Source: Ilyonectria destructans (Eukaryota; Ascomycota; Sordariomycetes; Hypocreales; Nectriaceae). From it: 64,000 nt of DNA. Where the stretch lies: assembly GCA_020740775.1 (NCBI GenBank), contig JAHEWK010000014.1, forward strand, positions 248,001 to 312,000, written 5' to 3'. The first letter of the stretch is position 1; every line of letters starts with the position of its first letter. Under the pieces are notes generated by a model. The model saw only the letters and a list, made by a program, of their open reading frames with translations, was not told the origin of the DNA and did no database searches. Both the position numbers and the translations under genes were made by a program. Positions 10,663 through 21,965 of the stretch are shown here, piece after piece.

Positions 10663-13552
10663 ATGGCGTCCAAGCGAAAGGCGGCCGCGATGAACGCGGC
10701 GGTCACGGAGGAGCCCGTAGATCCGTCCGACGAGCTCATGTTCCTCTGCCTGGGAGGCGGCAACGAAGTCGGTCGATCATGCCACATCATTCAGTACAAG
10801 GGAAAGACGGTCATGGTAAGCCGCCGCGATGCATCCAAGCTTCTGCGACGAACCCGTCTAATCGCCATTACCAGCTCGATGCCGGCCAGCATCCCGCCTA
10901 CGATGGTCTTGCCGCGTTGCCGTTCTACGACGACTTTGATCTCAGCACTGTCGACGTGCTCCTTATCAGCCAGTAAGCGCACCCTCCTCCCTCCCCTTCG
11001 ACGATACAGGCAGGACAGGGCGGTGGACAACATTGGTGATCTTGTGATGGGACGGACAGTGCTGTCCCTGTTCAGAGTCATTGCTCGTGTGATATCTTTC
11101 CATCCCGTATGCCAGATGAATACAATACAGTCTTCCCCGTTTACCGACGTCCCTGCTTGTCGCCCTGTGATGCCGTCCTGTCCTTGAAACCAATCGTCAA
11201 GCCTCCAGCCACGCATTCCCTCGATAGTAGTATGGCTAACCAGCAATAGTTTCCACGTCGACCACGCGGCCTCATTGCCGTACGTCCTTGCAAAGACTAA
11301 CTTCCGGGGGCGCGTCTTCATGACCCATCCTACCAAGGCTATTTACAAGTGGCTTATCCAGGACAGCGTCCGAGTGGGCAACACATCTTCGAACCCAACC
11401 TCACAGCCCGTTTATACGGAGCAAGACCATCTGAACACTTTCCCCCAGATTGAAGCTATCGACTATCATACTACCCATACCATTTCCTCTATCCGAATTA
11501 CTCCCTACCCTGCCGGCCATGTGCTCGGAGCGGCCATGTTCCTCATCGAGATCGCCGGTCTCAACATCTTCTTCACTGGCGATTACTCTCGTGAACAGGA
11601 TCGACATCTTGTTTCCGCCGAGGTCCCTAACGGCGTCAAGATTGATGTCCTCATTACAGAGTCGACTTACGGCATTGCCTCGCACGTTCCACGTCTTGAA
11701 AGAGAACAGGCCCTTATGAAGTCCATTACCTCCATTCTCAACCGTGGAGGTCGCGTTCTCATGCCCGTGTTCGCGCTGGGACGAGCTCAGGAGCTGCTGC
11801 TCATTCTTGACGAGTACTGGGGCAAGCATGCCGAGTTTCAACGGTATCCTATCTACTATGCCAGTAACCTGGCGCGAAAGTGTATGTTGGTCTACCAGAC
11901 GTACGTCGGCGCTATGAACGACAACATCAAGCGCCTGTTCCGAGAGCGCATGGCCGAGGCAGAAGCCTCTGGCGACGGAGCCGGCAAGGGTGGTCCCTGG
12001 GACTTCAAGTATATCCGTTCCCTCAAGAACCTCGACCGTTTCGACGACGTAGGTGGCTGTGTTATGCTCGCCAGTCCTGGTATGCTTCAGAACGGTGTCA
12101 GTCGAGAGTTGCTGGAACGATGGGCCCCAAGCGAGAAGAACGGCGTCATTATCACTGGTTACAGCGTCGAAGGCACCATGGCCAAACAAATTATGCAGGA
12201 GCCCGATCAAATCCAGGCCGTCATGTCTCGCAGCATGGCCGGTGCTCGCCGAGCACCTGGTGGTGACGGCGAGAAGGTTCTTATCCCGCGACGGTGCAGC
12301 GTTGCTGAATATTCCTTTGCTGCCCACGTCGATGGCGTCGAAAACCGCGAGTTCATCGAGGAGGTAGCAGCGCCAGTTGTGGTACGTTGCCAAAGTGTTT
12401 GTCCTTCTTCCATGCACCAACCAGAGCTGACCTTTCCGCTAGATCCTCGTCCACGGCGAGCAGCACAACATGATGCGTCTCAAGTCTAAACTTCTCTCCC
12501 TCAACGCCAGCAAAACCGCAAAGGTCAAGGTCTTCTCGCCGCGCAACTGCGAGGAGCTCCGCATCCCATTCAAGGCCGACAAGACAGCAAAGGTCGTCGG
12601 CAAGCTCGCTTCCATTCAGCCCCCTCTGGGAGCCGACTCCGACTTGGTAGGAACAGCACCGCTCGTTACCGGTGTGCTCGTCCAGAGCGATTTCAAGCTC
12701 TCACTCATGGCGCCCGAGGACCTGCGCGAGTATGCAGGCCTCAACACCACCACCATCACCTGCAAACAGCGACTGACACTGAGCGCTGCGGGCGTGGACC
12801 TCGTTCGATGGGCACTCGAGGGCACATTCGGCACTATTGAGGAGCTGCCCGAGATGCGCCACGGCAAGAATGGTCAGTCTAACGGGGACGACGCCGAAAT
12901 GGACGAGGACAACACCAAGCCCGAGGAGGCTGATGAAGAGGTCGCAAGCCTCGTCGCGGCATACCTTGTCATGGGCTGCGTGGCCGTTCGATACCGCACC
13001 AACGGCGAAGTCGAGCTCGAGTGGGAGGGCAACATGCTCAACGACGGCATCGCTGACTCCGTCATGGCCGTGCTCTTCTCCGTCGAGAGCTCACCAGCCG
13101 CCGTGAAGCGTTCATCCGCCAAACACTCGCACGAGCTACCCGCCAAGAACCCGCACCGCACCCCGAGCCCCGAGGAGCGCCTCGAGCGCCTCCTGTGGTT
13201 CCTCGAGGCCCAGTTTGGTCAGGACAACGTCGCTCCCGTCGCGATGCCCAAGCTGCCGCCGCTGGCCAAGGACGAGGATGCCAAGGCCAAGGAGGAGCCT
13301 GAAGATGAGGATGCGATGAAGGTTGAGAACGATGATGCGAATACGGAGCTCGAAGAGCGGCAGCGCAAGGAGATCGAACGGCTTCACAAGATTGGCATTC
13401 CCGTCCCCGGCGTATCAATCAAGGTGGACAGAATGGCTGCGACAGTATGGTTGGAGGACCTCGAGGTGGAATGTACCAACAAGATCTTCGCGGACAGAGT
13501 CAGGGCGGTGGTGGAGCGAGCTGTCGAGGTGACCGCTCCTCTTTGGGGTTAA
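10663..13552 (+). CDS. ysh1: Endoribonuclease YSH1 / CPSF-73 homologue
   Basis: Zinc-dependent endonuclease of the cleavage and polyadenylation factor, which cuts pre-mRNA 3' ends in the nucleus. Exons are 10663-10815, 10875-10972, 11250-12381 and 12443-13552 (2493 nt, 830 aa). The metallo-beta-lactamase motif HxHxDH (His84, His86, Asp88, His89) is formed across the second splice junction, which completes the His84 codon. Later metal and active-site segments are [22 protein letters not shown] and ITESTYG. The beta-CASP part has [34 protein letters not shown] and SFAAHVDG, then [17 protein letters not shown]. The C-terminal ~350 residues are the CPSF73-100 C-terminal domain with an acidic, Lys-rich linker. 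The first intron separates GKTVM from the LDAGQHPAY strand. Confidence 0.95.
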
Positions 13553-13755
13553 AACATTTGGAGCCAAGGGCAAAAAACATCACAATGCAGTTAGTTTTGT
13601 ATTTGGCTGAGCGAAAATCAAGAGGCAAATGGACTATGGCACAAGCTAGTAGTAATTCTAAGGTTGCGTCGTATTACCTATCATACAACAAAAGGGACTG
13701 CAAAGTCTACTGTAACAACTGGATAATTCTCCCGCGAATCCCATCACATACCCCA

Positions 13756-16551
13756 TCATCCCAAGTAATCCTTCAACTCCTCTGACTCTTCCAGCAGAGC
13801 ATGGAACGAGAAGGGAGCAAAAGGCCAACCCGAAAACTCGGCAAACTTGGAGAAGGACTCGACCCACGCTAATCTGAGAGAGTGCAACATGGCACTGGTA
13901 CCTTCCATGCAAACCAAAATGGCAATGGCTGCAAGAAATGTTAGTGGTGGTGAAATGCCATGGAAATGGAGGTGACTTACTCAGGAAGAACCACATGTAG
14001 AAGCAGATAACAATCATGATGACACCGGCAACGCCAGGGGTCGTCAGGGCCGGGCCAAGGGTCATGCTCCAGAGTACCAGACTCAGCTGCTGATGTGCTA
14101 GGGACAAGGCCCAGAGTCGGAGATACGAAGCAGTGTGAGAAACACAGTTAAGACAGAACTCTGTAAGGTCGTTAGTTTTGGGAAAGGCACCATGCCATTC
14201 GGGATAGACTTACCAATAGTGTGGATGACCTGGTGAATCATGACCTCACCAAACTCAAACTCTTCATGCTCCTCATCGATGTTCTGGGAGATCATAGCAA
14301 CCCCTTCACCGTCCTCATCAAAGCTGTGATGGCCGTTGCCGTTACCTTGGCCCTCATCATCATCACCGTCCAGGGCACTAACGCGGGAGTTCTCACCCAG
14401 GCCACGGTAGCCATGAGCACGAGCCTGGTTGTTCTCCCATCTGAGGTAGAAGGGCTTGAGGAAGAGCAGGATTGGAACCTGGCAAACCGCCAAGAGCAGG
14501 AGGCAGACCTGAACAGTTGCCTGTCCGGGGTACAACTCATCGTCTATAAAGCCAGGTCGTAAGAACATGTAGATAAGCATGTTCAGCAGACCCGGGGGTT
14601 GGGCGCCAGTACCGAACCAATCCACGGACCACTTGTAAATTATGCAAACGACGAGGTAGCCGAAAATGGACTGGAAGAAGATCATGCCAGGGACAAAGTT
14701 ACCCCAGATGTCAATGGGCTTCCTGAAGTGACGGGCGTTGATGAACGAGAAGCAAAGCGAGTAGGTCATGTGAGCCCAACCGAGAATGATACTCATCTTC
14801 ATCTTGTAACTGTTGCCAAAGAGAAGGTCGTTCTCAGTACCGTGCCAGGCCCAATCCAGACCGAAGGGGTAGCGGTAACCCTCGTCGTTCAGAGTGGCAA
14901 TGACACTGGTTCCGTTGGTCCAACCGTCGGGCTTGTGGAACTCCCAGGCGCTGGGGAATATAGTCATGGACTTGGAAAAGACATCGTTGTAGATAAGACC
15001 AGTAAAGACGGAGAAGACAGCCATGACGAGGGCAATATATCGTCCGTAGAAAATCATGGCGAAGAGCTCAAAGGTGACCTTCTTCAGCGTCTTCTCCCAG
15101 TAGATCATTGCGCAGGCGGCGGAAAGCATGATGATGGCGTGGCCAAGATCACCAAACATGACGGCGAACAAGAAAGGGAAGGTAACGAAGACGGGAATCG
15201 CCGGGTTAACCTCCTGGTACGTGGCGGTACCATATGCGTTGACAATGGTCTGGAAACCCTCGGTGAATTTATTGGTCTTCAAGTACGTGGGAGGTGTCTT
15301 GTTGGTCTGGATCTTGTTGATGATGGAGGGAACCGAGAGGCCAGCTCGGTTGGTCACATCCTGAAGGGTTGTCCTGATGAGTGGCAGGTCGTTGGTGGGG
15401 CACCAAGCTTCGGCAATGAGAGTGCGGCGGGCACTGTCATAGGAGAAGTTGTTGAGGGCGTTGTAGACAGCCTTCTCTTTCGCGACAAGAACCATCCAGG
15501 CAGACAGGGACTGCGAGATCTGGTTAAGCTCCGCCTGAAGAGTCGCCTGGGTGTTGTGAAGAACGTTTTGGACATCCTTAAGTCGGTTGTTGACCTCGTG
15601 GATCTGGTCGCGTCGGAGGTCGCTGTTCTCGTCGACGTTGTAGACCTCGGCACCCATGGACTCGGAGATCTTTCGGATCTTGGCGAGGATCTCTTTGCCG
15701 TGAGCGAAAATGACGAAGACATTCTTGTTGACGGCCTCGTTGTTGGTAGGGTCGATTAACGGCTCGGGAATCTCGGACTGGTTCATGTACAAGTTACCAC
15801 GGAGAGTTCGCCAGAGAATGCGCTCAAAGGCGCCGACTCTGTCCCGACCAATGACTCCAGCGACGAAGCCAATGTTCATGCCCGAGAATGATCTCTCAAC
15901 CTCAGCAGCCCCGTGGTGCTGCTCAATGTCCTGGAGCAAGGGAGCATCATCATCGTCGGTCGAAGCTCGGATCTCCTCAACGTTTCCATGGGCGCGATCA
16001 AAGAAGCTGCCGGCCTCACGGAGGACCCAGCGCCACTCAGTCAAATCGCCCTCGCGCTTCTTGAGGGTCTCGTAGCTCTCGTTCAGGGCGGAGACTCGCT
16101 GCTCGAGCTTCTGGCTTCGCTCGGAGAGTTCATCGATTTCGGAAGTGGACGGCGATGCGAGCCTCTCGACATCGAGATCTAGCTTTCGGAGGGGGATGCC
16201 AATCTTTTCCATCTGGGCATAGAAGTATCCTGTGCAATTGTTAGATTGAGTCTTTTGGTGGTTGCCTGGCGGATGACGTACGCAGCTGTCGCTCAACATT
16301 GTCGAGGCGTCGGATCTCTTGGGTAAAGGTTCGCTGGAAGGCACTGACGTTCTCGTTCAGCTGGATGAAGAAGAAACGCGTTAGCTTCTGGCATTGATGG
16401 ATTTGATGATGGTTAAGCTTACGTCGCGGAACTGGCAAAGGCCAAGCTCGCCGAGGGCCGTAACGACTTCGCGACCAATTTCGTTGGAGACATAGAGCTG
16501 GACCATGCTCATGTCCGCCGAGCGGAACGGGGTGTCCGGTTTGGGACCCAT
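13756..16551 (-). CDS. vph1: V-type proton ATPase subunit a (Vph1-type)
   Basis: Membrane subunit a of the V-ATPase Vo sector, forming the proton half-channels in vacuolar/endosomal membranes. Exons are 16423-16551, 16282-16360, 14214-16229, 13981-14160 and 13756-13928 (2577 nt, 858 aa), close to the ~840 aa of yeast Vph1. The N-terminal cytosolic half starts with the conserved [13 protein letters not shown] and [18 protein letters not shown] and then a coiled coil. The membrane half contains [23 protein letters not shown]. Exon 4 encodes [23 protein letters not shown], which includes the essential proton-path arginine. The last exon ends in a short acidic cytosolic tail. Reading through the intron at 14161-14213 gives a premature stop, so splicing there is required. 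Only one subunit a gene is seen here, so vacuolar versus Golgi isoform is not decided. Confidence 0.95.
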
Positions 16552-17298
16552 GGTGAAGCTGTTGAAGGGCCGGAACTCGAATGAGCGTTGTGTTGGAGCT
16601 TGTCAGGGAGCAAGGCACGGCCATCGCGGTTACGTCGCAATAGCACTGGTATGCCGGGTGCAAATTGTTCCGAAACGACAAATCACGTGCGACCCACCGC
16701 GGCCTCCTGAAGGCCTGCGCGACGCACTGCCCCATTTGCGGCAGTGTCTGAGCGCCACATAAGCGGAATTACGTAGCCAGGCGCTGTCGTGCATAAGCTA
16801 TGGACCAGTTAGAATCGATGGCCAGAATAGTGGACAATGAACTTGCGCTGACCTCTCATGCGAAGTGCAATTGAAGTGCAAGAAGACAACTTTTCGAAGG
16901 CAGGTCGTTGGCTAGACTCAGATTGTTACAGTCACTTGCTTGACACATCATCTAGGGTTACGTCCTGATAACGTCCAAAGCCTCGGATGCACATCTCCGG
17001 ATAACCTCACTTAAAATCAGGTTCAAGACTGCTCCATAGGTAGTTGACCAATTCATCAAAGTCATCATTGATTTATATACACTTTTTTTCTTCCATCATT
17101 TGCATATGTCAAACCGCTTTCTGAATCAAATGACTTTTTCGCTAAATATTCTTCAACGCTGTGCGCCCCCTAGGATATGTGACTCCGATGCAACCGAGCT
17201 ACCAGGGGAAAGCAAACCAGCCCAAATAACGCCGTAATGAAAATGAGTAGAGATCAAAGACATGCTGCTTATCGTTCATCATCATGTGTGTCTCGGGT
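16552..17298. other. Intergenic: vph1 upstream / F-box gene downstream region
   Basis: Lies between two leftward genes. It should hold the vph1 promoter and the F-box gene's 3' end. The section around 17040-17150 is AT-rich. No gene or RNA is recognised. Confidence 0.5.
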
Positions 17299-19194
17299 TT
17301 AGAGTCGTCGCCCGAACATAAAGGTGCCGTACATGCCTCCGACGTCGGCCTCCGCTACCGGGATCTTCCTCATGCCCCAGCTCTCGGCGCCCATCTTCCA
17401 CCACCGGGCACCATTGTCCCGAGTTGTGCCGTCCGAGTTCATGCGGACAAGCCAATAACGACTACCAAACTCCTTGGCAGTCCATCCCACGCGCTCTAGG
17501 TTCTTCTTGGCCTTGGCGGCTCGCTCGTATGCTCGCTCCTCGAGTTCGATAACGTGCAGCGGGGCGGAAGCGGGGCCTAGAAGTGCATTTGCACTTCCGA
17601 TGATGGTATCGATATCGGAGATATCGAGATACCGAAGGTTGTGGGGGATCCATTGCTGGTCCTGGTACAGGAGTTTGTGGATATCGCCGAGCTCAAGGCC
17701 GCGGCCGATAGCGAGCTCCTCCAGTTGCTGGACAAGAGGGGTGAGAAGAGGAATTTGAGAGGGGTCCATCCTGCTGCCCTTCAAGCTAAGGGATCGCAGG
17801 GTGCTAGGTAGCCGGGGAAGAATGGCGTCCACATCGGCCTTGCCTAGCAAGAGATGGCTACTCGCAATGGTGGCAAGGCTCAGAACAACCAGGCTTTGAG
17901 TGACAGAGGGGTGGGTAGTGATGAACTTGACCACCGTCTCAGAAGTCAGCTCCCTGCACTTGGCCAGGTTCAAGTGTGTGAGTCTCGCAGTCTCGGGGAT
18001 ACTCTGCAGCGCCAGATCTGTGACCCGCGTTCCAGCGAGGTCAAGGTGGGTAACTCGCTCGAGGCGAGGCAGGATCATCTCGTAGACAGATGCGGGCAAG
18101 CTTAGGCACTTATGGAAGGATACGCGGGTAAGGGTGAGAGTCTCGGGCCAGGGGGACTGAAGTAGGCTCTGGAACGAATTCTTGAAGGCGGGCGAAGCAC
18201 AACCGCAGAAATCAACCGCTTGGAGGCGGGGCATGCCGAAGAACAACTTCTTGAGAACATCGGGACCAAGATCCTCGTCAATATACTCTTGCGCGAGGAA
18301 CTCCTGAAGGTATGGGGTCAGCTCCAAACACTGCAAGAGGGTCTCGGAGGTCAGATTTCGAGTCTGCGCCCGCTCACTGGCGGTCGAAAAGATGGTCGAA
18401 GGGTTGAAGTGACTGAAGTCCATGCGCCGCACGATAGAGGCAAGGGCGGGGTACTCGGTGACGGTGTTCAGGAACTTGCGGAAGATGCGCGAGTGGGGGA
18501 TCGTGATATGTCGGTAGAGGGTGTTGAGCGTGGCGGCGTGGATAGAGCGCGAGGTGAGGAGGAGGGCCATCAGATCGGCGTTGCGGGTGGTGAGGCCGTT
18601 CGGAGGGATCTCAATGACGAGAAGATCGATAATGGCACCTGGGATCAAGTCAGCGTAGGCAAACGACAGGGGTACAGGGTCCCTAGTTCTGCGGGCAAAC
18701 TTACCTAGAACCTCACTCGGGAGACGCTCCATTGGCGACGTTCCGGTCGCATAGTGATCGAGAGGCTTGGTCACGACGGGTGCGGGAGAGCTCCATGTCA
18801 TGGACAGCTTGTGCAAGTCCTCGCAGCTGCGGCTGGCGGCCTTGCCCTTGATGGGGATCTGCTTCCATCCGCGGAAGTTATCCGCAGGATACCAAAAGCC
18901 ATGAAGCCGACTGTGAGGCTGCGTCAGAGGAGCCTGGAAGGAGGGCTGGGCAATCTCAGCAGTGGGTGATTCATCGAATACCTCTTCCGTCCCTTGGGTA
19001 TAGGAGGAGATTTTGGAACGTGTAAACGTCTGCGCGAGCCCGTCGTCGTTCTCTCGCACCGAGGAGAAGGACGAGCGGGCCGTCTTGTCACTGCTGCTGT
19101 TGGGCGAGCCGGGGCGAGACATCTTGGCCTTGAGCAGAGCAGAAAGGTCAAAGTGAGGCACCTCGTGGTGCGTCGGGCTGAGGGGGACGGCCAT
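17299..19194 (-). CDS. F-box and leucine-rich-repeat protein
   Basis: Likely substrate-recognition subunit of an SCF ubiquitin ligase. Exons are 18705-19194 and 17299-18638 (1830 nt, 609 aa). The 66-nt intron (GTAAGT...CCAG) is in frame and free of stops. Removing it restores a continuous F-box-like segment, ERLPSEVLGAIIDLL followed by LMALLLTSRSIHAATLNTLYRHI, at about 158-215. The first ~155 residues are disordered and Ser/Pro-rich. From about 245 on there are irregular leucine-rich repeats, for example LERVTHLDLAGTRVTDLALQSI and LTHLNLAKCRELTSETVV. The C-terminal ~90 residues are aromatic and basic (GSRYWLVRMNSDG, GARWWKMG) and conserved-looking, but I do not know their role. The target protein is unknown. 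Confidence 0.75.
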   Translation of the reverse strand: MAVPLSPTHHEVPHFDLSALLKAKMSRPGSPNSSSDKTARSSFSSVRENDDGLAQTFTRSKISSYTQGTEEVFDESPTAEIAQPSFQAPLTQPHSRLHGFWYPADNFRGWKQIPIKGKAASRSCEDLHKLSMTWSSPAPVVTKPLDHYATGTSPMERLPSEVLGKFARRTRDPVPLSFAYADLIPGAIIDLLVIEIPPNGLTTRNADLMALLLTSRSIHAATLNTLYRHITIPHSRIFRKFLNTVTEYPALASIVRRMDFSHFNPSTIFSTASERAQTRNLTSETLLQCLELTPYLQEFLAQEYIDEDLGPDVLKKLFFGMPRLQAVDFCGCASPAFKNSFQSLLQSPWPETLTLTRVSFHKCLSLPASVYEMILPRLERVTHLDLAGTRVTDLALQSIPETARLTHLNLAKCRELTSETVVKFITTHPSVTQSLVVLSLATIASSHLLLGKADVDAILPRLPSTLRSLSLKGSRMDPSQIPLLTPLVQQLEELAIGRGLELGDIHKLLYQDQQWIPHNLRYLDISDIDTIIGSANALLGPASAPLHVIELEERAYERAAKAKKNLERVGWTAKEFGSRYWLVRMNSDGTTRDNGARWWKMGAESWGMRKIPVAEADVGGMYGTFMFGRRL

Positions 19195-21422
19195 GTGCGA
19201 ATCTCGAGGAGAGGAGGAGCGCGCGGTGGCCGACCCTTGGGGAAGGGAGGTAGGGATGCAGCTAGGTAGGTAGGTGGGAGGGAGGGAGGGAGGGAGGAAG
19301 AGAGGCAGGTCGATCTTCGTCTGGCTCAGCGAATATCGTGAGTTTCAGCGAAGCGCAACGAGGATTTTGGTGGGCGGCCTAGTTGTGAGGTGGGATGGGA
19401 CGAGGAGCGGCGATGTTGTATTAGCTGCCGCCTAAGCGTAACTGTTATGTAAGAGACAAGCGGGAACCCGAATAGGCGGAGAACCGGCACGGAGTCGACT
19501 GTTGGTCAGAGGAAAAGTCAAACAAAGATATTGTCAAGTTAGAGTCGAGGTTCAGAGTCTGGAGAGAAGAAGGAAGAAACGGTCGAGGACGCCCCAGGCG
19601 CATCGGGCCCTGGCCCTGGATATAAAGACCAGAGGCGAGCGGCGACCGAGCCGACTCAAGGCGGCGGAGAGGACTCATGAGGGGCCAAAAGGCCAAGGCG
19701 GGCCCCCGATAAAGCGCCACCTGGGGCCAGCCACCAGGGACGTTGGCAAAGCGTGCTGGCATGCACGGGGCCATTAGCTCAGGATCGCACAATATTGGGT
19801 AATGGAAATCGCGGACTGGATGTCTCGGGGCCGTCAGGTGAGCAACACACCACGGGGAAGGGATGGAGAATGGAGCACGGAGCACGGAGCATGGAGCGAT
19901 GGCTGCCATGGGAGCCATCATCCATGCTGAGCGCATGGGAGCAGGGGCTCTTGCACGCCGGGACCGTCGACGCATTAGAGCCGAGCAGGGTTTAGTCGCC
20001 AGCGGTCCAGCGCGAGCCGCGAGGAGAGACGACGACTTTTGACAAGGCGGCGCCGGATCGGCCTCGCAGGACTTGTTAGCTTCCAGTTGGACTGGCTGTC
20101 CGACTCGGTAGAGCGGCGGCCAGGGCGGCTCCATTGGACGAGAAGCGCTGGGGATTGAGTAATGAGAACATCCCGGTGCACCAAGAACAACAGCATTCGG
20201 CCGTCCTGCCGCTTCAAAAACCAGGACGACGGCTCAGATGTAGCAGGTACTGCATGCAGCATGTCCAGAGCCGACCCAAACCTGCTGATTCTATTGCTAA
20301 TCGAGGGTGCGAAAATTCCATCATGGCCTGCTGCTTTTCCGTCCGGGTATTTTGCAGGGCCCCGTGATCTCGCATCCGCCATCGCCGTCATCGCCGCCTC
20401 CGTCTCCGCCTCTTTCGCGGCACCACCTTGCGGGCGCTCCCTCAGCCAGCCTGCCCATCCGGCCTCGGCTCAGCATTGGTTAGGTCGGTCTTTCAAAGCT
20501 CTGGCTTTTACAGTCATTCCTGATGACGCGAAATGGGCATCCTCAAACGACAGACACACACACGCGCGCACACACACCTTTCGGCACAATTCATACTACA
20601 CCCTCGCTGCCCGTCTGCTACCCCGTTCAGCGGCGCGGCCAAGAAACGTAACGTAATGGATGCAGGTGTAGAGTAATAGAAATTCAAGCCCCCTCACTTG
20701 CAAGCGGGGAGATCCAAAGAAGCAAGCCCTTGTTTTCCTCCCAAGGATCCCTCGTGACCGGGTTACGAGCAAGGTCCAATGCAAGCTCTGCGATTCGACA
20801 GATTCGTTGTCTCGATTCAATTCAAGCATCTCCGGACCTGAGGTCGCGAGATGTAGCAATAAGATTTAAGACACAATCTCAGCCATATCCAACGGGAGGA
20901 CTCGGGCGCCGACTGATTATGCGGCCATGGTGCATAGATTAGCATGTAACTTACGCACGGCATCCTTCCCGATCGACCAGCAGCTCCGACGGTATCCTTC
21001 GACGGCCATGCCGAACTCGCCGCTTCTTTGCCCCAGAAACCCCGATTGATCAGCACTGCCCATCCACACACACAGCATAGCCGCCGGACACGACGGTTAT
21101 TTTCACACTACAGGCCGAGACGGGGCGGACCTGAAAAAAAAAATAAACAACACCATGAGATACCCCGATACCGCCGTCTGCCCTAGATTTCTCTTGCACG
21201 TCAGTGGGTTTTCATGGATGCATGCGCGCCTTCTGCGCCCTCCGCTTTTACCTTCAGCTTCCGACAATTGTAGTCGTCGCGAGGAACATTTTCTTCTCCT
21301 TGACCAAGCATCATGGGGGGAAATCGTAAGAGCTAATCCCAGCTATCTGAGGTAGATAGGAACGACAGGTGGTGTCGCTGGTGCTGGATGGCAGCGCGTC
21401 GACGATGCTGATACCTCCAACC
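19195..21422. other. 2.2-kb non-coding stretch upstream of the F-box gene
   Basis: Contains a GGGA repeat (19279-19302), a CA/CG-rich repeat around 20554-20577 and several open frames of 60-230 codons with no domain and no conserved-looking composition. It probably holds the F-box promoter and the 3' end of the small membrane-protein gene. I see no RNA gene. Confidence 0.45.
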
Positions 21423-21965
21423 TCAATCCTGCCGCAGCTTCCAGTCTTTCCATTGATATCCCGGCTTCTGGCACGCTGCATTCAGGAAGACACACCAAAT
21501 AGCCACCAATCCCCCAACATACATAGCTGTCAACGCCACCGGCATGGCAAACCAACCCATCTTGATGGAGACCCCAATGACGAGCAAATCGCACCCAACA
21601 AACAATGGAACGATCACGAAAAGGAACACGAAGAACATCTCGGCTTGGGCCACTTGAAGACGAGCGTGGCCGGAGGAGAAGAGGCCCCAGGTATCGCGAA
21701 TGCCGAGTTTCTGCGACTGAGCCCAGTAGCCATATTGGCCGAGCCAGAGCAGCGCGGGGTTGAGATTTCCGCTGTCATCAACTGCCGGCGCATTTGCACA
21801 TGTGCGGAAGAATTCGTGGAAGCTTGAGAAGGGAGCGGACGGGGGGGCCAGGGCGACCTCGTAGCTGGCCTTGGGAGAAGGATCTCTTGTTCGCCGTCAG
21901 CGAAATTTGTAACAGTGACATGACTAGCCGGTTTGGGCTTTGAATACTAACCGCGGGCCATCCAT
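21423..21965 (-). CDS. Small two-helix membrane protein, function unknown
   Basis: I do not recognise this family. Two exons, 21952-21965 and 21423-21885 (477 nt, 158 aa), are separated by a 66-nt GTTAGT...CAAG intron. The predicted start is MDGPRDPSPKASYEV. A nearby in-phase alternative (ATG at 21961, acceptor two bases further on) would give MARDPSPKASYEV. The N-terminal ~95 residues look soluble (FHEFFRTCANAP, LNPALLWLGQYGYWAQSQKLG, WGLFSSGHARLQVAQAE). Two hydrophobic helices follow (MFFVFLFVIVPLFVG and a MPVALTAMYVGGLVAIW region) and then a short charged tail, QWKDWKLRQD. The continuous reading frame and the two helices argue for a real gene. The function, the membrane and the exact start are open. 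Confidence 0.6.

Noticed and set aside
11401..12420. 339-codon - strand frame opposite ysh1
   Set aside because: Antisense to the well-supported metallo-beta-lactamase exon, with no recognisable motif.
14599..15759. 386-codon + strand frame opposite vph1
   Set aside because: It is the antisense shadow of the V-ATPase gene, with no domain and a Val/Gly/Asp-rich composition produced by the opposite coding strand.
19445..20134. 229-codon - strand frame upstream of the F-box gene
   Set aside because: Pro/Ala/Arg/Ser-rich with no domain, overlapped by other frames; typical of chance in GC-rich DNA.
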